DNA of 64,000 bases from Colletotrichum lupini (Eukaryota > Ascomycota > Sordariomycetes > Glomerellales > Glomerellaceae), in contig NC_064676.1 of NCBI RefSeq assembly GCF_023278565.1, forward strand, positions 6,076,001-6,140,000. Reading direction: 5' to 3'. The notes under the pieces were generated by a model. The model was not told the origin of the DNA and ran no database searches. It worked only from the letters and a program-made list of their open reading frames with translations. Shown piece by piece: positions 49,129 to 64,000 of this stretch (positions are counted from its first letter, which is position 1; each line of letters starts with the position of its first letter). The position numbers and the translations under genes were made by a program.

Positions 49129-51014
49129 ATGTTACGAAACAACTTGATACGGGCGCTTTCTGCACTTAACTTTGCATTTGGTGCCATCGCTACGAATAGT
49201 TCATGCAAGTGTGTAAGTCTATGTTCCTCCGCCAAGATGGATCAATTCAACATCCCGACTATTCGTCTCAGATGGACTGATACAAGGCCGCTTCGGACGG
49301 CATTTTGCAACAGGCACCAAATGACGCTTGCTGGCCATCTACAAGTGACTGGCAGCAGTTCAACGCTACTCTCTCGGGGAAGCTCATAGCGACCAAACCG
49401 GTCGCCATCTCTTGTTACCCAGGTCCTAATTATGACGCAACGTTGTGCGCCAGTGTCATGGTGGACTGGTACAAGGGAGAATGGATGTCATCGCACCCGG
49501 TCGGCCTGGACTACCCCCTGAACATCACATGCCCTCCCGTTCAACCTACAACGAACTCGACCGCCGGAGGAGGCTCTTGTACCCTCGGCACGAACCCTGT
49601 ATACGCCGTGAACGTGACAGAGACCGACGACATCGTCGCAGCTCTCAAGTTCGCAGAGGAGAAGAACCTGAGAGTCGTGATCAAGAGCACCGGGCACGAC
49701 GTACTCGGCCGCAGCGACGGCTTCGGCGGCTTAGAAATTTGGCTTCGTTACTTCCGCAACGGCATCACCCCGCAAACCACTTTCCAGTCCTCCACCGGCT
49801 GCACAGCCTCAGGATGAACCGGCAGCGCCATGAAGCTTGCCGGCGCGTACATGTGGGGAGAGAGCTACGCGGCCGCAAAGGAAAACAACGTCGTCGTCGT
49901 GGGTGGAGGAAGCTCGACCGTCTGCAGCACGGGAGGGTGGATGCAGGGCGGCGGCCATGGCCCGGCCAGCCATACTTTCGGTCTCGGCGCTGACCAGGTG
50001 CTTGAGGCTGAGCTCATCCTTGCCAACGGCACTGCTGTCACGGTCAACGCTTGCCAGCACCAGGACCTTTACTATGCCATCCGTGGCGGAGGTCCCAGCT
50101 CCTACGGTGTCGTCGTGTCAACTACGGTCAAGACGTATCCGCAGGTCACCGTGGCCGTTCAGAACCTCCAGTTCGCGGCCCCTACCGGAGCCCCCAAAAC
50201 CGCTTTTCTGGATGCGCTTGCAACTCTTTACACCTCGATCCCGGAGTTGGTGGAGTCTGGTTTTGCCGGCTATAGCCACTGGCAGACCGACGGCCAGTCT
50301 GCTTCCTTCAACAACTACACCACGGCATATTCCCATGCCGTCTACGTGTTCAACAAGACCGCCGAGGAAGCAGAAGCCGCTGGCAAGAGCCTTCTCGACA
50401 AGATTTACAAGTTCAACGACACCCTCTTTGTAAATTCGAGCTATGTAACTTATGACGACTACTGGACCTTCTTCCAGGAGGTTAGCGCCGATAACAACCC
50501 CGTCGGCCTCATGGCCGCCTCTGGATCTCGCCTCCTGGATACGGACGCCGTCAGTAACTTCACAAACGTCCGTGGTCTAGTCGAGACGCTGGCCGGAAAG
50601 ACGGGCGAATACGTCACAAATGTCATCTCCATCGTCTCTGGTGGCCAAGTCTGGGCCGACGCAGCTCAGGAGTACTCCGCCGTTCTCCCCGCCTGGCGTA
50701 CGGCCGTCTTGCACCAGTCTGTCGCGCGTATTCTCAGCCCCGGCGTCAGCGATGCCCGCTTCAAGGAGGTTCACGACGACGTCACGTTCAATAAGATTGG
50801 CGCTATGAAGATCTTGGCTCTGAACATGGGAGCGTACATGAATGAGGGTGATGCTTTTGACCCGGACTGGAAGGTGGATTACTATGGCGCCAACTACAAC
50901 AGGCTTCAGTGCATCAAGGAGTACTACGACCCTGGTGAGCTCTTCTACTGCCCAACTTGTGTGGGAAGCGATAAGTGGCAAGAAGACTCCGTTGGACGTC
51001 TTTGCCGCGCGTAG
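49129..51014 (+). pseudogene. FAD-linked oxidase (berberine-bridge type) with one in-frame stop
   Basis: Exon 1 49129-49212 (MLRNNLIRALSALNF, a signal peptide), a 101-nt intron (GTAAGT, ACAG), and exon 2 49314-51014 give 594 sense codons in one frame, interrupted only by TGA at 49815-49817 (codon 196). Family marks: CAPNDACWPS start of the mature enzyme, STGHDVLGRS with the histidine (156) that normally holds FAD, VCSTGGWMQGGGHGP (second, cysteine-type attachment candidate near 232), GLGADQVLEAELILANG, and the C-terminal BBE domain (YGANYNRLQCIKEYYDPGELF). Several N-glycosylation sites fit secretion. The stop lies in TASG-stop-TGSAMKLAG, where relatives have Trp (WTGAAxK), so TGG to TGA is likely. 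Otherwise it is well preserved, so the break is recent or an error in the sequence. Confidence 0.85.
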
Positions 51015-51308
51015 TCATCCGGACTCTAGTCGACATCGAGGCTCACTCATTCCCTTGTGTTTCTGGTAATTACTGTACATAACTGGATGTTTGGACAGAC
51101 AGACCTAGCCTTCTATTTCTGAATCATTAGACTTTCAATTAGACTTTATCATGAACTCTCATTACACAGGAATCGTATCTGAATATAGCTACAATCTAGC
51201 ATTAGAATAAATTAATGTCGAGTTTGAATCCCGTTGTCGGAATGGTAATTTAAAACGGCGTAAAGCCTAGCCGCTAGCGGCCTAAGTTGAGTTATGAATT
51301 TCTTAATA

Positions 51309-51513
51309 TATTAGTATCCCTATTATAGGGTAGTTAGTTCGAACCGTAGTTAACAAAGAGATTAATTAAACTATATAAATATCTGCGTAGTAAGTATAAA
51401 AAAGAGGTTCTAACTATAAGTTAGGCTAGCTATAATAATCGTAAATAGGGCCCTTAATTAGCCCCTACGTAGTCGGCTATATACTATAGTCGAATTAGAC
51501 TTCTAATTTAATA
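51309..51513 (-). repeat. 3' LTR of the 51.3-58.8 kb Copia element
   Basis: 205 bp, aligned to the other LTRs. Both ends carry RIP-type changes (TATTAG for TGTTGG; AATTTAATA for AATCCGACA). Confidence 0.88.
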
Positions 51514-54500
51514 CTAACTTTCTTTTTTTTTTTATTAATTTAATTACTACGGTTAGAGGTATAATTCGACCTTAGGCCCGTTTACTAAGTTATTTCCTTT
51601 TCCCCCTTTTTTTTACTCTTTTTATATAACTTATCCCTCTATTCGTATAATAACTTTTTTATTACTTACGAATTACTTTAATTCTTTATTTAATATTACT
51701 TTTATAAAAGCGTTTGCGAGGTTATTTTTATTATTAATTTAACGGATTTTAAGTATCTCGCGCCTTTTATACGATTACCTAAGGGCTATAATATTAATTA
51801 TAAGCCTCTTTTTTTTCGTTATTTTTAATTTAATAAGGTATTCGTATAGTAAGTAAGAATTAGTATAAATAACTATTAAAATAAGTAAAAAGCTAATTCG
51901 ATTAGTAATCTTTTTTAGCGTTATTAAAATTGCGTAAGAGAGGTTAATACTGTTAATTATACTATAAACCTCCGATATTAATATACTTCTTATTACTTAC
52001 TTATTTTTAGTTAACGAGTAGTAGATTATATTACTATATATAGTAAATTCGCTCTCGCTTATACTCTCGTTAGCTAAGATAATAATATACCCTAATTACG
52101 AAGTAAGGTTATTATTATTCATAAATAACTTATTAACGAAGATATAAAGCTTATTAATTATAAGGTTAATTAGGTAGTAAACGAGACCTCGATCGAGATT
52201 CGTTTATTATTACTTAAGCTACTTATTAAGTACTTCGATATTTTATTTAGTTAAATTTATAACTTACGCTACCCTAGTATAATTAAAAGTTACCTCGGGC
52301 TAATAAATACTCGTAATATATACCCCTTACGTAAGCTTAGCTTTATATTACTTCTTAATATTAGTTACGTTTAGATTAATAAGGTTAATTTTCTTATTCT
52401 ACCCCTTTTATTAAAAAACGACGGTTTTTTTTTTAATTATAAGAATCCCGTTATTAAATACTAGAGGGGTGTTTATTATAAGGACCTCTTTTAGTTTTGT
52501 TATAAAGCCCGCTTTTTAAAGCTCTTTATCCTCTTTTTTTATAAAGTTAATATTAAATAGGCCTAATATATTATCGGTTTATATTTTAACGATCCTAAAT
52601 TAGTTACTTTTATACTCCGTAATTAGTAAGTACGGGTTATATATAGAGGTAATTATTAATAATTAATTAATATAAAAATCGTAGTAAGTAGCCTATTAAT
52701 AGGTACCCGATTTTGCGAGCTTATATAGTAGCTTAAGCACTTTAATAATCGTACTTTTTAAGTACGTATTAGCTATTTTTTTTAGTAAATAGGTTAGGAT
52801 TTTTTTTATAAGCCCTATAGCCGATTAAATATAGGCTTAGGTAATATTACGGCTTTAAATTTCGTATCCCTTTTTCTATAATAATACTATTAGTACTATT
52901 ATTAATCGTTAGTTATAGCGCTATATAATAGGCGATTATATAAGTAGCGTTGCTTTTTTAACGTCGCCGTACCCCTAAATTACGTATTTAGATTTCTTAT
53001 ATAGCTAGGGTATTCCTTTCCCTTTAATCTTACGAACTATTCATAATTTAAATATGCGGAGGTTTATATATTTCTTTAGGTTATATAGGATAAATTAATA
53101 GACCCCTCGATTACGAAGAGTGTTTATTTTAATAAGATTTAATCCCTTATACGGCTTTTTAGTAGTTATAATTATGCTTTTTTTACGTAGTTTAACTACT
53201 AGCTCGAAATTGGCTTTCTCTTTTATTATATAAAAAGTATTAATTACCTCGTTATTAGTAATAAATTGCTACGTTAGGGCTTACCGTCGTAATCTTCTGC
53301 GACGTCTTATTAGTAATATTAGTACTTTTTTAGTAATTTCCTCTTTTTCGTCGTTTATTAGTATTATTATAACGATTTTATTAAGGATAATTTCCTATGC
53401 TTTTACCGCGGGTTATATAGTTTCCCCTAGCTCTTTTCTTTTTTATAAGTTAGAAATTACCTTATTAAGATCTATATAGTACGGTCTAATTACTGTAATT
53501 AATATTTTAAGTAGCTAGTTATAATCTTTCGTAACTATATAAGAGCGCTCGTTAATAGAAATTAATTTATATAGCTTAGCTTATTATTAAGTAATTTCGT
53601 ACTATACTCGTATATCCGAATTTAGTAATATATTTAGATTACCCCTTATATTAGGCCTATTGCGTATAGTAATTACTTCGTTAACTTACCTTTTTATACT
53701 TACCTCGCGTAGTACCCGTATTACTTTTTTAATTACTCGGGCTCGTTAGTTTATACTTAGTAATAGTAATAAGACTAAGGTCGTCTTTAAATATGCTCTA
53801 AATACTAATAGCGTTAGTATAAGTCCGTTAGGCCCTATAGTATTATTATAGTATTTAAGTACTATTTAGAAATATTCGTTATTAATAAAATCTAGATTTT
53901 CCTTTTTAATAATTCTAAACGCCCTTTTTAATTATTAATATGCCCTTTTTACTTTTTTAATATTATAGTGCGCTTTAACGGGTATAACTTTTAGTTATAT
54001 ACTGTAGGCCGTCGTATTATCCCCAAATTCTATTAATTTAAAGCTAGTACTAGCGTCGGTTTTAATACTATTTAGCGGTCCTTAGTATATATTAATCTAG
54101 CTTTTTTATAAAACTACTTATATTATTTTTATTTATAAATCCTAGAGGAATTGCCCTACTTAGAAAGATATAGCTATATTAATTATATATAGTACTAGCT
54201 AACTATTTAAATAGAAAATATTAATAACGATTTCTTAATTAAAGTTAAGCTTATTACGTAATTTAAATTTGAATTTGCGTAGGCTCTACGTATTTATTTA
54301 GTATCAATAATATACTTTTATTAACTATTCTAGCGCCCCTATTTTGATATTATTATTACTTAATTACTTTAAGAGGTTATATAGCCTCGTAACTAACGGG
54401 TACCTAAATCTTTAATATAGTCTTCTAAGCTTACTTTTCGTTAGGTAATTAATTAACTTCGTATCGTTAATAAGCTTTATAAACATATATCCCTATTATC

Positions 54501-57322
54501 GTTCGACTATTTTAAAATACTTACTACTAGAGATTTTGTTCCTCGTATTATTAAATATAATACTTAGTTAATCTATATTTTTTAGATATAGGAGAAATGG
54601 GGTATTAATAAGTAAAATATAAAAAGTTATTGTTCCGAAGTACGTTTTTATTTTTATTATACTTAGGGCGACGATTTCCTTACCTAGGCCGAAACTAATC
54701 TTTATAATACTTACTATTAACGTATTAAGCGTTATTAATACGATTTTTTATAGTACTTAGAATTACCCTTTTTTTTTTAATTAACTATTACAATACCTTA
54801 GTATTTAGGATAATCCTATAGAAATTATTTAAGCCGTATTTTTTACTTATATAGAATACTTATATAAGCTTAGTATTTAAGGGATCTAAATAATATAAAA
54901 AGGACCCCTCTAGCTACCCCTAGATTTACTTAGTACTATATTCTTTTTTTTTAAATATTAAAAAAAATAGCGTCTTTTTTTTAATCGTTAAGAGAATAGG
55001 CTTCGGCCCTATTAAATTCGCCCTTTTAGCTACTTCCGTATCCGTTATTTAAGGGACATTTTTTTACTATTTATAAATAAAAGCCTACTTATTAAGAGCT
55101 TTTATTACCCTTTATTTATTTAGCTTTATATATCCTTTAGAAGTTAACGGGGTAAAAAAAGAGTAGTTAATATTATTAATTTTATTATAATTTAATTTGT
55201 TAGTATAGGGGGTAAGATCTTCTTTATTTTCTGAATTTTTTATAGGGGGTATATACTTTAGGCTACTATTTTAGTTATTATTACTAAGTTCCGTACCCCC
55301 GGATTTACCTTTATATATAATAAGGAATTAGTTAAACTAACGAGGGCTAGTTTTACTATTTACTACCCTCGACTTTTTATATTATTTATATAATTTAGTA
55401 CGCTCTTTCTTAGAGTAGTTACTTAACTAATATCTATCCTTTTTATAAATATAGTATTACCTCTTCCGTTACCCTACTTATAAGTTAAATCTTTACTTAT
55501 TTAATAAATTTAGGCCTCCTTACTAACGATTACTATATTTAACCTCTTTTCTTTTTTTATTATACGTTTAATCGACTTAATATTATTAATAAGGGCCGTT
55601 ATACGCTTAGAAATAAGTTTAGTACGGTATTCTTATTTTAATATTAAAGCTAGATCTTAGCTTTAAATAGAGCGTTTTATAGTTTTTAGGTACTTAGTAT
55701 AAGGTTATTTTTATTTTTAATATACGCTAAACTATAGTATAAAAATATTTAACTTTCTACTTATTTATCTCCTTATTTAGCTAGGTTTTCGCTAGCTTAT
55801 TAATTTAATTAATAAGCTTTTCGAGGATTTTTATTTATAATTTACCCTCTATTATCCTAGTTATAAATATAAAAGAAATCGCTCGTAGCTTAAATAAGAG
55901 CTCTAGGTTCTTATTATAGGTCTCGAAGCGGCTTCGGATTATGTTAATTATATTAAAAAAGTCGTTTTAATCGAAATTACGTACCGCTTCGTAGTAATAA
56001 TTAGAGGCTTTACTTACGAATACGATATTAATTACTAAATAGTATTAGTATTCCCTAATTCCGACTTTCTTATAATAATTATAAAATATCGTTAGGGTTT
56101 TTATAAAACCTTATACTTCCCCTTAGAATATAATTTCTTTTTTAAGAAGATTTTTTTAAAGTTTATAAATTGCTTCGTATTTATTACTAGATTTTTAGTA
56201 TTTATATACGATCCTTATGTCGCTACGTACTATTAGTAATTTTGGGTTATTTACCTCTTTTTTTATTAGCTAATCGGCGCCGAATTTTATATTAGTAGTA
56301 GTAACGAGTTATAGATTAAAATAAGTAGAATTATTAATTATTATACTTTTAGTACTATATTTTATTCCGGTATATCCTTTTACGATAATAGATTTCTGTT
56401 AGTAATTATAAGGAGAAAATCTAGGTCGTTTACTTTTTTTTTAAATTCGTCAAAGCGATTATACGCTCTATTAACTTATACTTAGTTCTATAATACGAAT
56501 TCCTCTCTTATAATTATTATTATTAGTATTTCGTATAGCTTTTATAATTATAATTGCGTTAGTAATACCCCTTGCCTATAGAAGAATTTATTAACTACTT
56601 TTATAATTCTTAGGCTTATACTTACGAACTATTTATCTAGCTAATAACTAAGGTCGTTTACGATTTTATAAAATAAGGGTTACCCCTATAGCCCCTTTTT
56701 TTTTATAAACCTTAGTTAAATAAATTAATACTACGTTAATTTATTTACTATTAAGCTAATCCGCGATTTTATATATCTACGTCCCCTAATAGTCCGGGTT
56801 AATATTTACCTATTTATAAGGGATTAAGATTCTATTTAGGATCGGGTTTCGTCCTCTTTTTTTTTATTTTAACTCGCTAAGGGTCGTATTCTAGCTTATA
56901 CTTATATTAATAATTATTAGCGTATTTAATTTTAATAAGGATATATTTAATCCGCGCGCTAGTTATAATAAATCCGTGCTTTTATTACTTAACGAATTTA
57001 TCGGGATTTAAAAGATTCCCGCTTCTTCTTATTATTTCGTTACTACTCTCGTTTTTATTATTTTTAGCGATTATTATTACCCTTTTAAATCGCTAGTTAT
57101 TATACTTACTAAGATCCTCTTTTTTATTTAGTATAAAAGGGTAGGTTTTAGTAGTTCTTTTTTATAATAGTAGCGGTAGACGTTTATATTACTATAAGAA
57201 GATATAGTAATTAGTCTCGGGATTTTTACTAGTTTAGTTTTAGGATTTTTACTAATTACCGATTTCCGCTATCCCGTATATTTCTAGCTTCTTAAGCCTC
57301 GTACTTTTTATAATCTCTAAAT

Positions 57323-57903
57323 AACTTCTTTTTTTAACTTACCTCCTTTAGGGTAGTATTTTATAAAAATAGTTAAAAATAAACGCCGAATAGCTCGTAG
57401 AAGAGCTATATAGGCTATTAAGAACCGTATAGGCCGTTAAGTATAGTTAACGAAGTTAAGCCCTCTTTTTTATAAAATTATAAATTATAAATTTTAAAAA
57501 CTTATTAAAAATACTGATTTATTACTTATATATAGTAGGGTTAGATACTTTAAAAATCTTATTTTTTATAGCCTCTTAGTACCCTATTTTATATTTTTTT
57601 AAATAGTTTTTTTTATAGCTTAATTATAGTTAGGTAATAATTACTTATTAACGATCCCTTTTATTATTTAATTAATTTTTTAAAATTAGTAATCTCGTGC
57701 CGGGAGTTAATATAAAAAGAAGCCCTTTAGTAGCCCTCTAGAGGATTCTTTTTTTTTCCCCTTAGATCCTCGTTTTTTTAGTTTTTTTTTAAGTTAATAA
57801 TAACTTTAGTAAGAGGTCGTAGGACTATTTTAGGGTAGCTACTTTTTTTTTAGGTTAATTTCCGAGATCCGTAATATTCTTAACTTAATACTATTAGGAC
57901 TTT
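57323..57903. repeat. Extra 581-bp segment nested in the Copia element
   Basis: The sister copy at 1-1963 runs straight from CTCTAAAT into CCCCTCC (about 1103-1117); here the same point is split by 581 bp. TAAAT occurs on both sides (57318-57322 and 57904-57908), extendable to CTCTAAAT/TTTTAAAT if C to T changes are allowed, which suggests a target duplication. I see no clear inverted ends or coding frame. The segment is AT-rich like its host. Confidence 0.6.
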
Positions 57904-58559
57904 TAAATCCCCTCTTCCCTTATTAAACTATCCCCTATATTATATTCTTAAGTAATACTTAGGGGGTATTTAAAAAAGCTATAGAGAGGTTATTTAGATT
58001 ATGGGCTTAAAGTCGTATTTATAAGATCCTCGTAATAATAAACTTTTTTATATATTATAGATTTCTTAGCTTAATAACTCTTATAGGGTTATTTTTATTA
58101 CTAAGTAAAAATATTTATATTTAGAAATCCCTTTTTTTAATTACGTAGTGCTTTTTTATATTATATTATTAAGCTCGTTTATTATATTAATTAATTAAAT
58201 AAGTAGTTATTACGTAAGTATTTTCTTTTATTAATTTAACTAGTTAATTTTTAATCGCGGGCCGGCTATAAAAAAGTTATTTAATAAAAAAGTTATTTAG
58301 GGTAATAATAAAAGGCTAGTTACTTAAGCGGTTTTATTAATTAACGTAGTTTAATATAGTAAACGTCGACCTCTTATAAGTAGTAAAGGGCTACGATTAC
58401 TTAATTCCGTACGATATTTAAAAATTACTTCTTTTTTTATTTACTTCCGTAAGGTTAATTAGTATAAATCTCTTATTCTATATAGTATTAAGAAGTTATT
58501 TTTTTTACGTAATAAAATACTTTATTAATTTACGATAGTAGAATTTAATTATTAATTAG

Positions 58560-58764
58560 TATTAGTATTTTTATTATAGGGTAGTTAGTTCGAACCGTAG
58601 TTAATAAAGAGATTAATTAAATTATATAAATATTTATATAGTAGGTATAAAAAAGAGGTTCTAACTATAGGTTAGGCTAGCTACGATAATTATAAATAAG
58701 GCCCTTAATTAGCCCTTGCGCAGTTGGTTATATACCGTAGTTAAATTAGACTTTTAATCCGATA
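58560..58764 (-). repeat. 5' LTR of the 51.3-58.8 kb Copia element
   Basis: 205 bp. The inner end is strongly mutated; the outer end keeps AATCCGATA, close to the unmutated AATCCGACA. Confidence 0.88.
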
Positions 58765-58769
58765 TAATG

Positions 58770-59213
58770 CTTAAAATTGCCCCCGGACTGCCTCTAAGTT
58801 TTGAACTACTTGTGGTTAAATTAAGGAGCTTAATATTTATGTATATATGTATATATCTATTATTAGTGTCTATCGTACTAATCCTTATCCCGGAGTGTAG
58901 CTAAGCGTGGTAATAGGGTAAGGAGGGTATATAAAATAGGAAAATATTATATTGTTATTAATAGACTATAGTTCCGCACCCAGTATCTTATAGGGGGTAA
59001 ACAGATAGCTCTCTAAGTAAGTTGTGATATAGATATATTAAGTACTAGGCGCACGCGAATCCTCTTCTTGGCTATCTACATGCGTCTTTCAGGCTAGGAA
59101 GAATAAGCTCATGGATAATCTCGCCGTGGCTACATATATACTTGAAGTCTGTTCAGTAAACATCAAATGAGATCAGAGACATCTTTGAAACACAATTAAA
59201 AGAGCACAGGTCT
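58770..59213. other. Intergenic spacer between Copia element and esterase remnant
   Basis: 444 bp, moderately AT-rich, with a short TATATGTATATATCT run near 58841. No gene recognised. Confidence 0.45.
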
Positions 59214-61862
<2,649 letters not shown>

Positions 61863-64000
61863 GGGCGAGGATATCCTGCCAGCAGCTCCCGCTATTCTGC
61901 CCCCAGGCTGTGGCTTGACCTCCGCTGCCTCCGAGCCCGGAGCCCAGCTACCTACCTACCTACCTACCTACTATACTTACCTCTAACTACTACTTTATTA
62001 ACCTTATTATTACTACCGCTACCGCTACCACCGCCGTTAATTAAAGCTATTCTTAATATTAATATACTATAAAAAGGGAATAATTATAAAATTAACGATC
62101 CCTGTATTTATTAATATACTATTAATTATAATAAATATAACTACGTAGAGTACGACTACTTACTTTATAACTAGCGCTTCTCTACTTTACTTAAGGCTAG
62201 CTTAGTAATTATAATTAAAAATAATAATACCTCGTAAAGTTAACCTACTTAAATAAGTATTATAAATCCTCGACTTTATTAATAAACTACTATTAGTAAA
62301 TCGTTATTAGCCTTTTAAATAAGTTAATTAGGTAGCTAGGTAGCTAAGTAGCTAGATAATTAAGCTAATTAAGCTAATTAGGCTAATTTAATAGAATCGT
62401 TAACTTAGGTTAATTCGTTAACTTAGGTTAATTCGTTAACTTAGGCTAATTTATTAACTTAGGCTAATTATAATAGATTTAGGATATAGCCGGCAATAGG
62501 ACGCTAATAACTTAATAACTAGTATATAGATTATATTATAAAAGAACTTTTTAAGAAGTAAAGCCCTTATAAAGGACTTTATAAGCTTTAGTTTTATAAT
62601 ATACCTATACCTATATTATAGCCTCGCTAGTTAAGTATTTATAGCCTAATTTTTTATAATTCTAAAGCTTTTACTTTTACAGAGTAATTAGTATAAGTAA
62701 TAATAAATTATAAAAACGAACGGAACGTTAACAAAACGATACTTAGCTATTAATAAAAAACTATTAATATTAACGAGCTATAGCTATTTAGAGTTAACTA
62801 CTTAACCCTATTCTATTTAGGAAAACGAGCTTATTATAGGGTAAGTCCTACCTAAATATTAATATTTATAAAAGAGCTAAATAAAGAAGATAATCGGGGT
62901 AAATTACTTTTATAAGCTAGTTACTTTATTAATACCCCGAAGACCTTATTCGTTATAAACGGGGCGTTTATTAATAACTAATTATTAAATATACGAGGTT
63001 AAGGTGTATATAAAGGCGCGGGTAGTACTAAAATAGCTAGTTTAATAAACCCTATAGGCCTAATAATAACCTATTTTTATAAAATAATAAAAATAATAAT
63101 TAAAGATCGAAACTAAGAACGGTATTAATACGAGGAGCTTATTTAATAACTTACTAAGCGGCTAGTAACGTATCTAGGTCGATAAGAATATAAAAAACCT
63201 CTTTTTTATAACTATAAACTAATTAAAAAAGAGTTTATAAGTACTTAGGTAATAAACTAGATTATTATTATAGAGGTAAGTAATAAGCTTTATATAAAAA
63301 GCATTATAGAATAATATATTAAATAGGCCCTATTTAAGATATCCTTATTATTATAAACGTAATAATATAATTATAAAAAGAGCTTTTAGGATCCCCTTTT
63401 TTAAAGCGACTTCTTAATATTTATTTATTAATAATACGTAAACCTTAAGACTTAAGAACGGGAATATTATAAAGAGCTAAGGACGAAGAGGTTAAAAGAG
63501 GGCTAAACCCTTACTTAGTTCTTTACTAAGTAGTTAGTAATTTATTATAACTTAAGTATAGAAAATATAAAGAATTTAAAAATAGAGGTATATTAGTTTT
63601 TTTTTAAATTACTATTTTAGCTATAGGACGATTTAATTCGTTATAGGGTTTTAATTAAGAGAGTACGTAATATAGCTTACGAAGCTAATAAATTATAGTT
63701 ATTAAATTAGTAAAAGAGCGGCGACTAGTTATAAAAGGACGGTAAGAAGAGGCTATATTTATTATTAAAATAACCGTATTAAATATCCCCTTTTTATAAA
63801 AAAAAAGAGTAGAGAGAGCTCTAAGGGGCTAGGCTCTAAGGACTCGCTAAGAATAATATTATAAAAGCTATATAATAAGAGTGCTCGTACTGAGCTATTA
63901 TAGAAGCGTCGTAATAGTAATATTAAGTACTTTATATATAATAAAATAGGCTATATATTTAATAAGTATTAAAAGAATAAATCGGGAGGTAGGGGCGACG
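61863..64000 (+). mobile_element. Long member of the hAT-like inverted-repeat family, RIP-mutated, cut by window edge
   Basis: The left end is nearly identical to the 735-bp element over the first 90 or so bases (GGGCGAGGATATCCTGCCAG...), and the next 500 bases are collinear with it. Beyond that it continues for at least 1.5 kb of AT-rich DNA. Reading TAA/TAG as Gln gives stretches that look once-coding, for example PEDLIRYKRGV at about 62938-62970 and another near 63100-63200, but I cannot assign a transposase family. It is probably the autonomous-size relative. The right end is outside the window. Orientation is arbitrary. Confidence 0.7.
62398..62469. repeat. Four tandem 18-bp repeats inside the long hAT-like element
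   Basis: The unit CGTTAACTTAGGTTAATT occurs four times in a row with a few C/T differences. The 735-bp element has the corresponding block only once (near 7200). Subterminal repeats of this kind often bind transposase in hAT elements; here that is inference. Confidence 0.75.

Larger units (their letters stand above)
51309..58764 (-). mobile_element. Full-length Copia-type LTR retrotransposon, heavily RIP-mutated (7456 bp)
   Basis: Same family as the elements at 1-1963 and 38620-45140, in reverse orientation. 205-bp LTRs bound it. Flanking bases are TAATA (51304-51308) and TAATG (58765-58769): a 5-bp duplication with one G to A change in RIP context. A purine-rich tract (pyrimidine on the + strand, about 51519-51531) adjoins the 3' LTR. 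The reverse transcriptase region lies near 52.5-53.1 kb on the minus strand, with the TDDIL-like site at about 52575-52590. No open frames remain; it is the most AT-rich copy in the window. It carries an additional 581-bp segment at 57323-57903. Confidence 0.9.

Noticed and set aside
51215..51245. GTTTGAATCCC as a tRNA end
   Set aside because: No acceptor stem or A box upstream.
51309..58764. Copia element thought to lack a target duplication (hence a rearrangement breakpoint)
   Set aside because: On recount the flanks are TAATA and TAATG, a duplication with one RIP-type change.
62398..62469. CRISPR-like array
   Set aside because: Units are contiguous without spacers, and the sequence is a fungal transposon.
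61863..64000. Starship-type tyrosine recombinase region
   Set aside because: Readable fragments are too short and I cannot match them to that family; the short relative has an 8-bp duplication, pointing elsewhere.

Overview
The window looks like nuclear DNA of a filamentous ascomycete (Pezizomycotina, probably a Sordariomycete). Genes are intron-bearing with short introns (59-101 nt, GTAAGT/GTATG donors, CTRAY branch sites, YAG acceptors). The families are typically fungal: HET, WSC, MYND/DUF4470, berberine-bridge-type oxidases. Long AT-rich blocks are transposons whose reading frames are full of TAA/TAG where CAA/CAG would be expected, the signature of repeat-induced point mutation (RIP, C:G to T:A, mostly at CpA). 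The species cannot be named from the sequence alone.

Layout. 1-1963: end of a RIP-mutated Copia retrotransposon that has cut the 5' end off a propeller/lectin-like gene (1964-2806). 2.8-13.1 kb: no recognisable gene; it holds one 735-bp inverted-repeat element with an 8-bp target duplication. 13.1-36.7 kb: the gene-rich part, with a WSC-domain wall sensor, a HET-domain gene carrying a premature stop, a MYND/DUF4470 protein, a Nup37-like nucleoporin, a small LEA-like mitochondrial protein, a mitochondrial enoyl/methylglutaconyl-CoA hydratase, an auxin-efflux-carrier-type transporter, an F-box-like protein, a tiny cysteine-rich secreted protein and an extended SDR. 37.3-60.6 kb: a repeat-dominated region. 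It contains a phytanoyl-CoA dioxygenase-type gene split by a 6.5-kb Copia element, a pogo/Fot-type DNA transposon, an FAD-linked oxidase gene with one in-frame stop, a second full Copia element (7.5 kb, opposite orientation) and a decayed carboxylesterase. 61.9 kb to the end: a long RIP-mutated relative of the 735-bp element.

Main story. Housekeeping-type genes are intact, while every gene touching a repeat is broken. The phytanoyl-CoA dioxygenase case is precise: the flanking 5-bp duplication (GAATG) and the splice sites show the gene was open before insertion. The SDR, dioxygenase, FAD-oxidase and esterase are all small-molecule tailoring types and could be remains of an accessory metabolic cluster; that is inference. 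I found no clearly unprecedented system. The best leads are the gene-splitting insertion, the hAT-like element pair with unmutated GC-rich ends, a nested 581-bp insertion, the single-stop genes, and the secreted cysteine-rich peptide.
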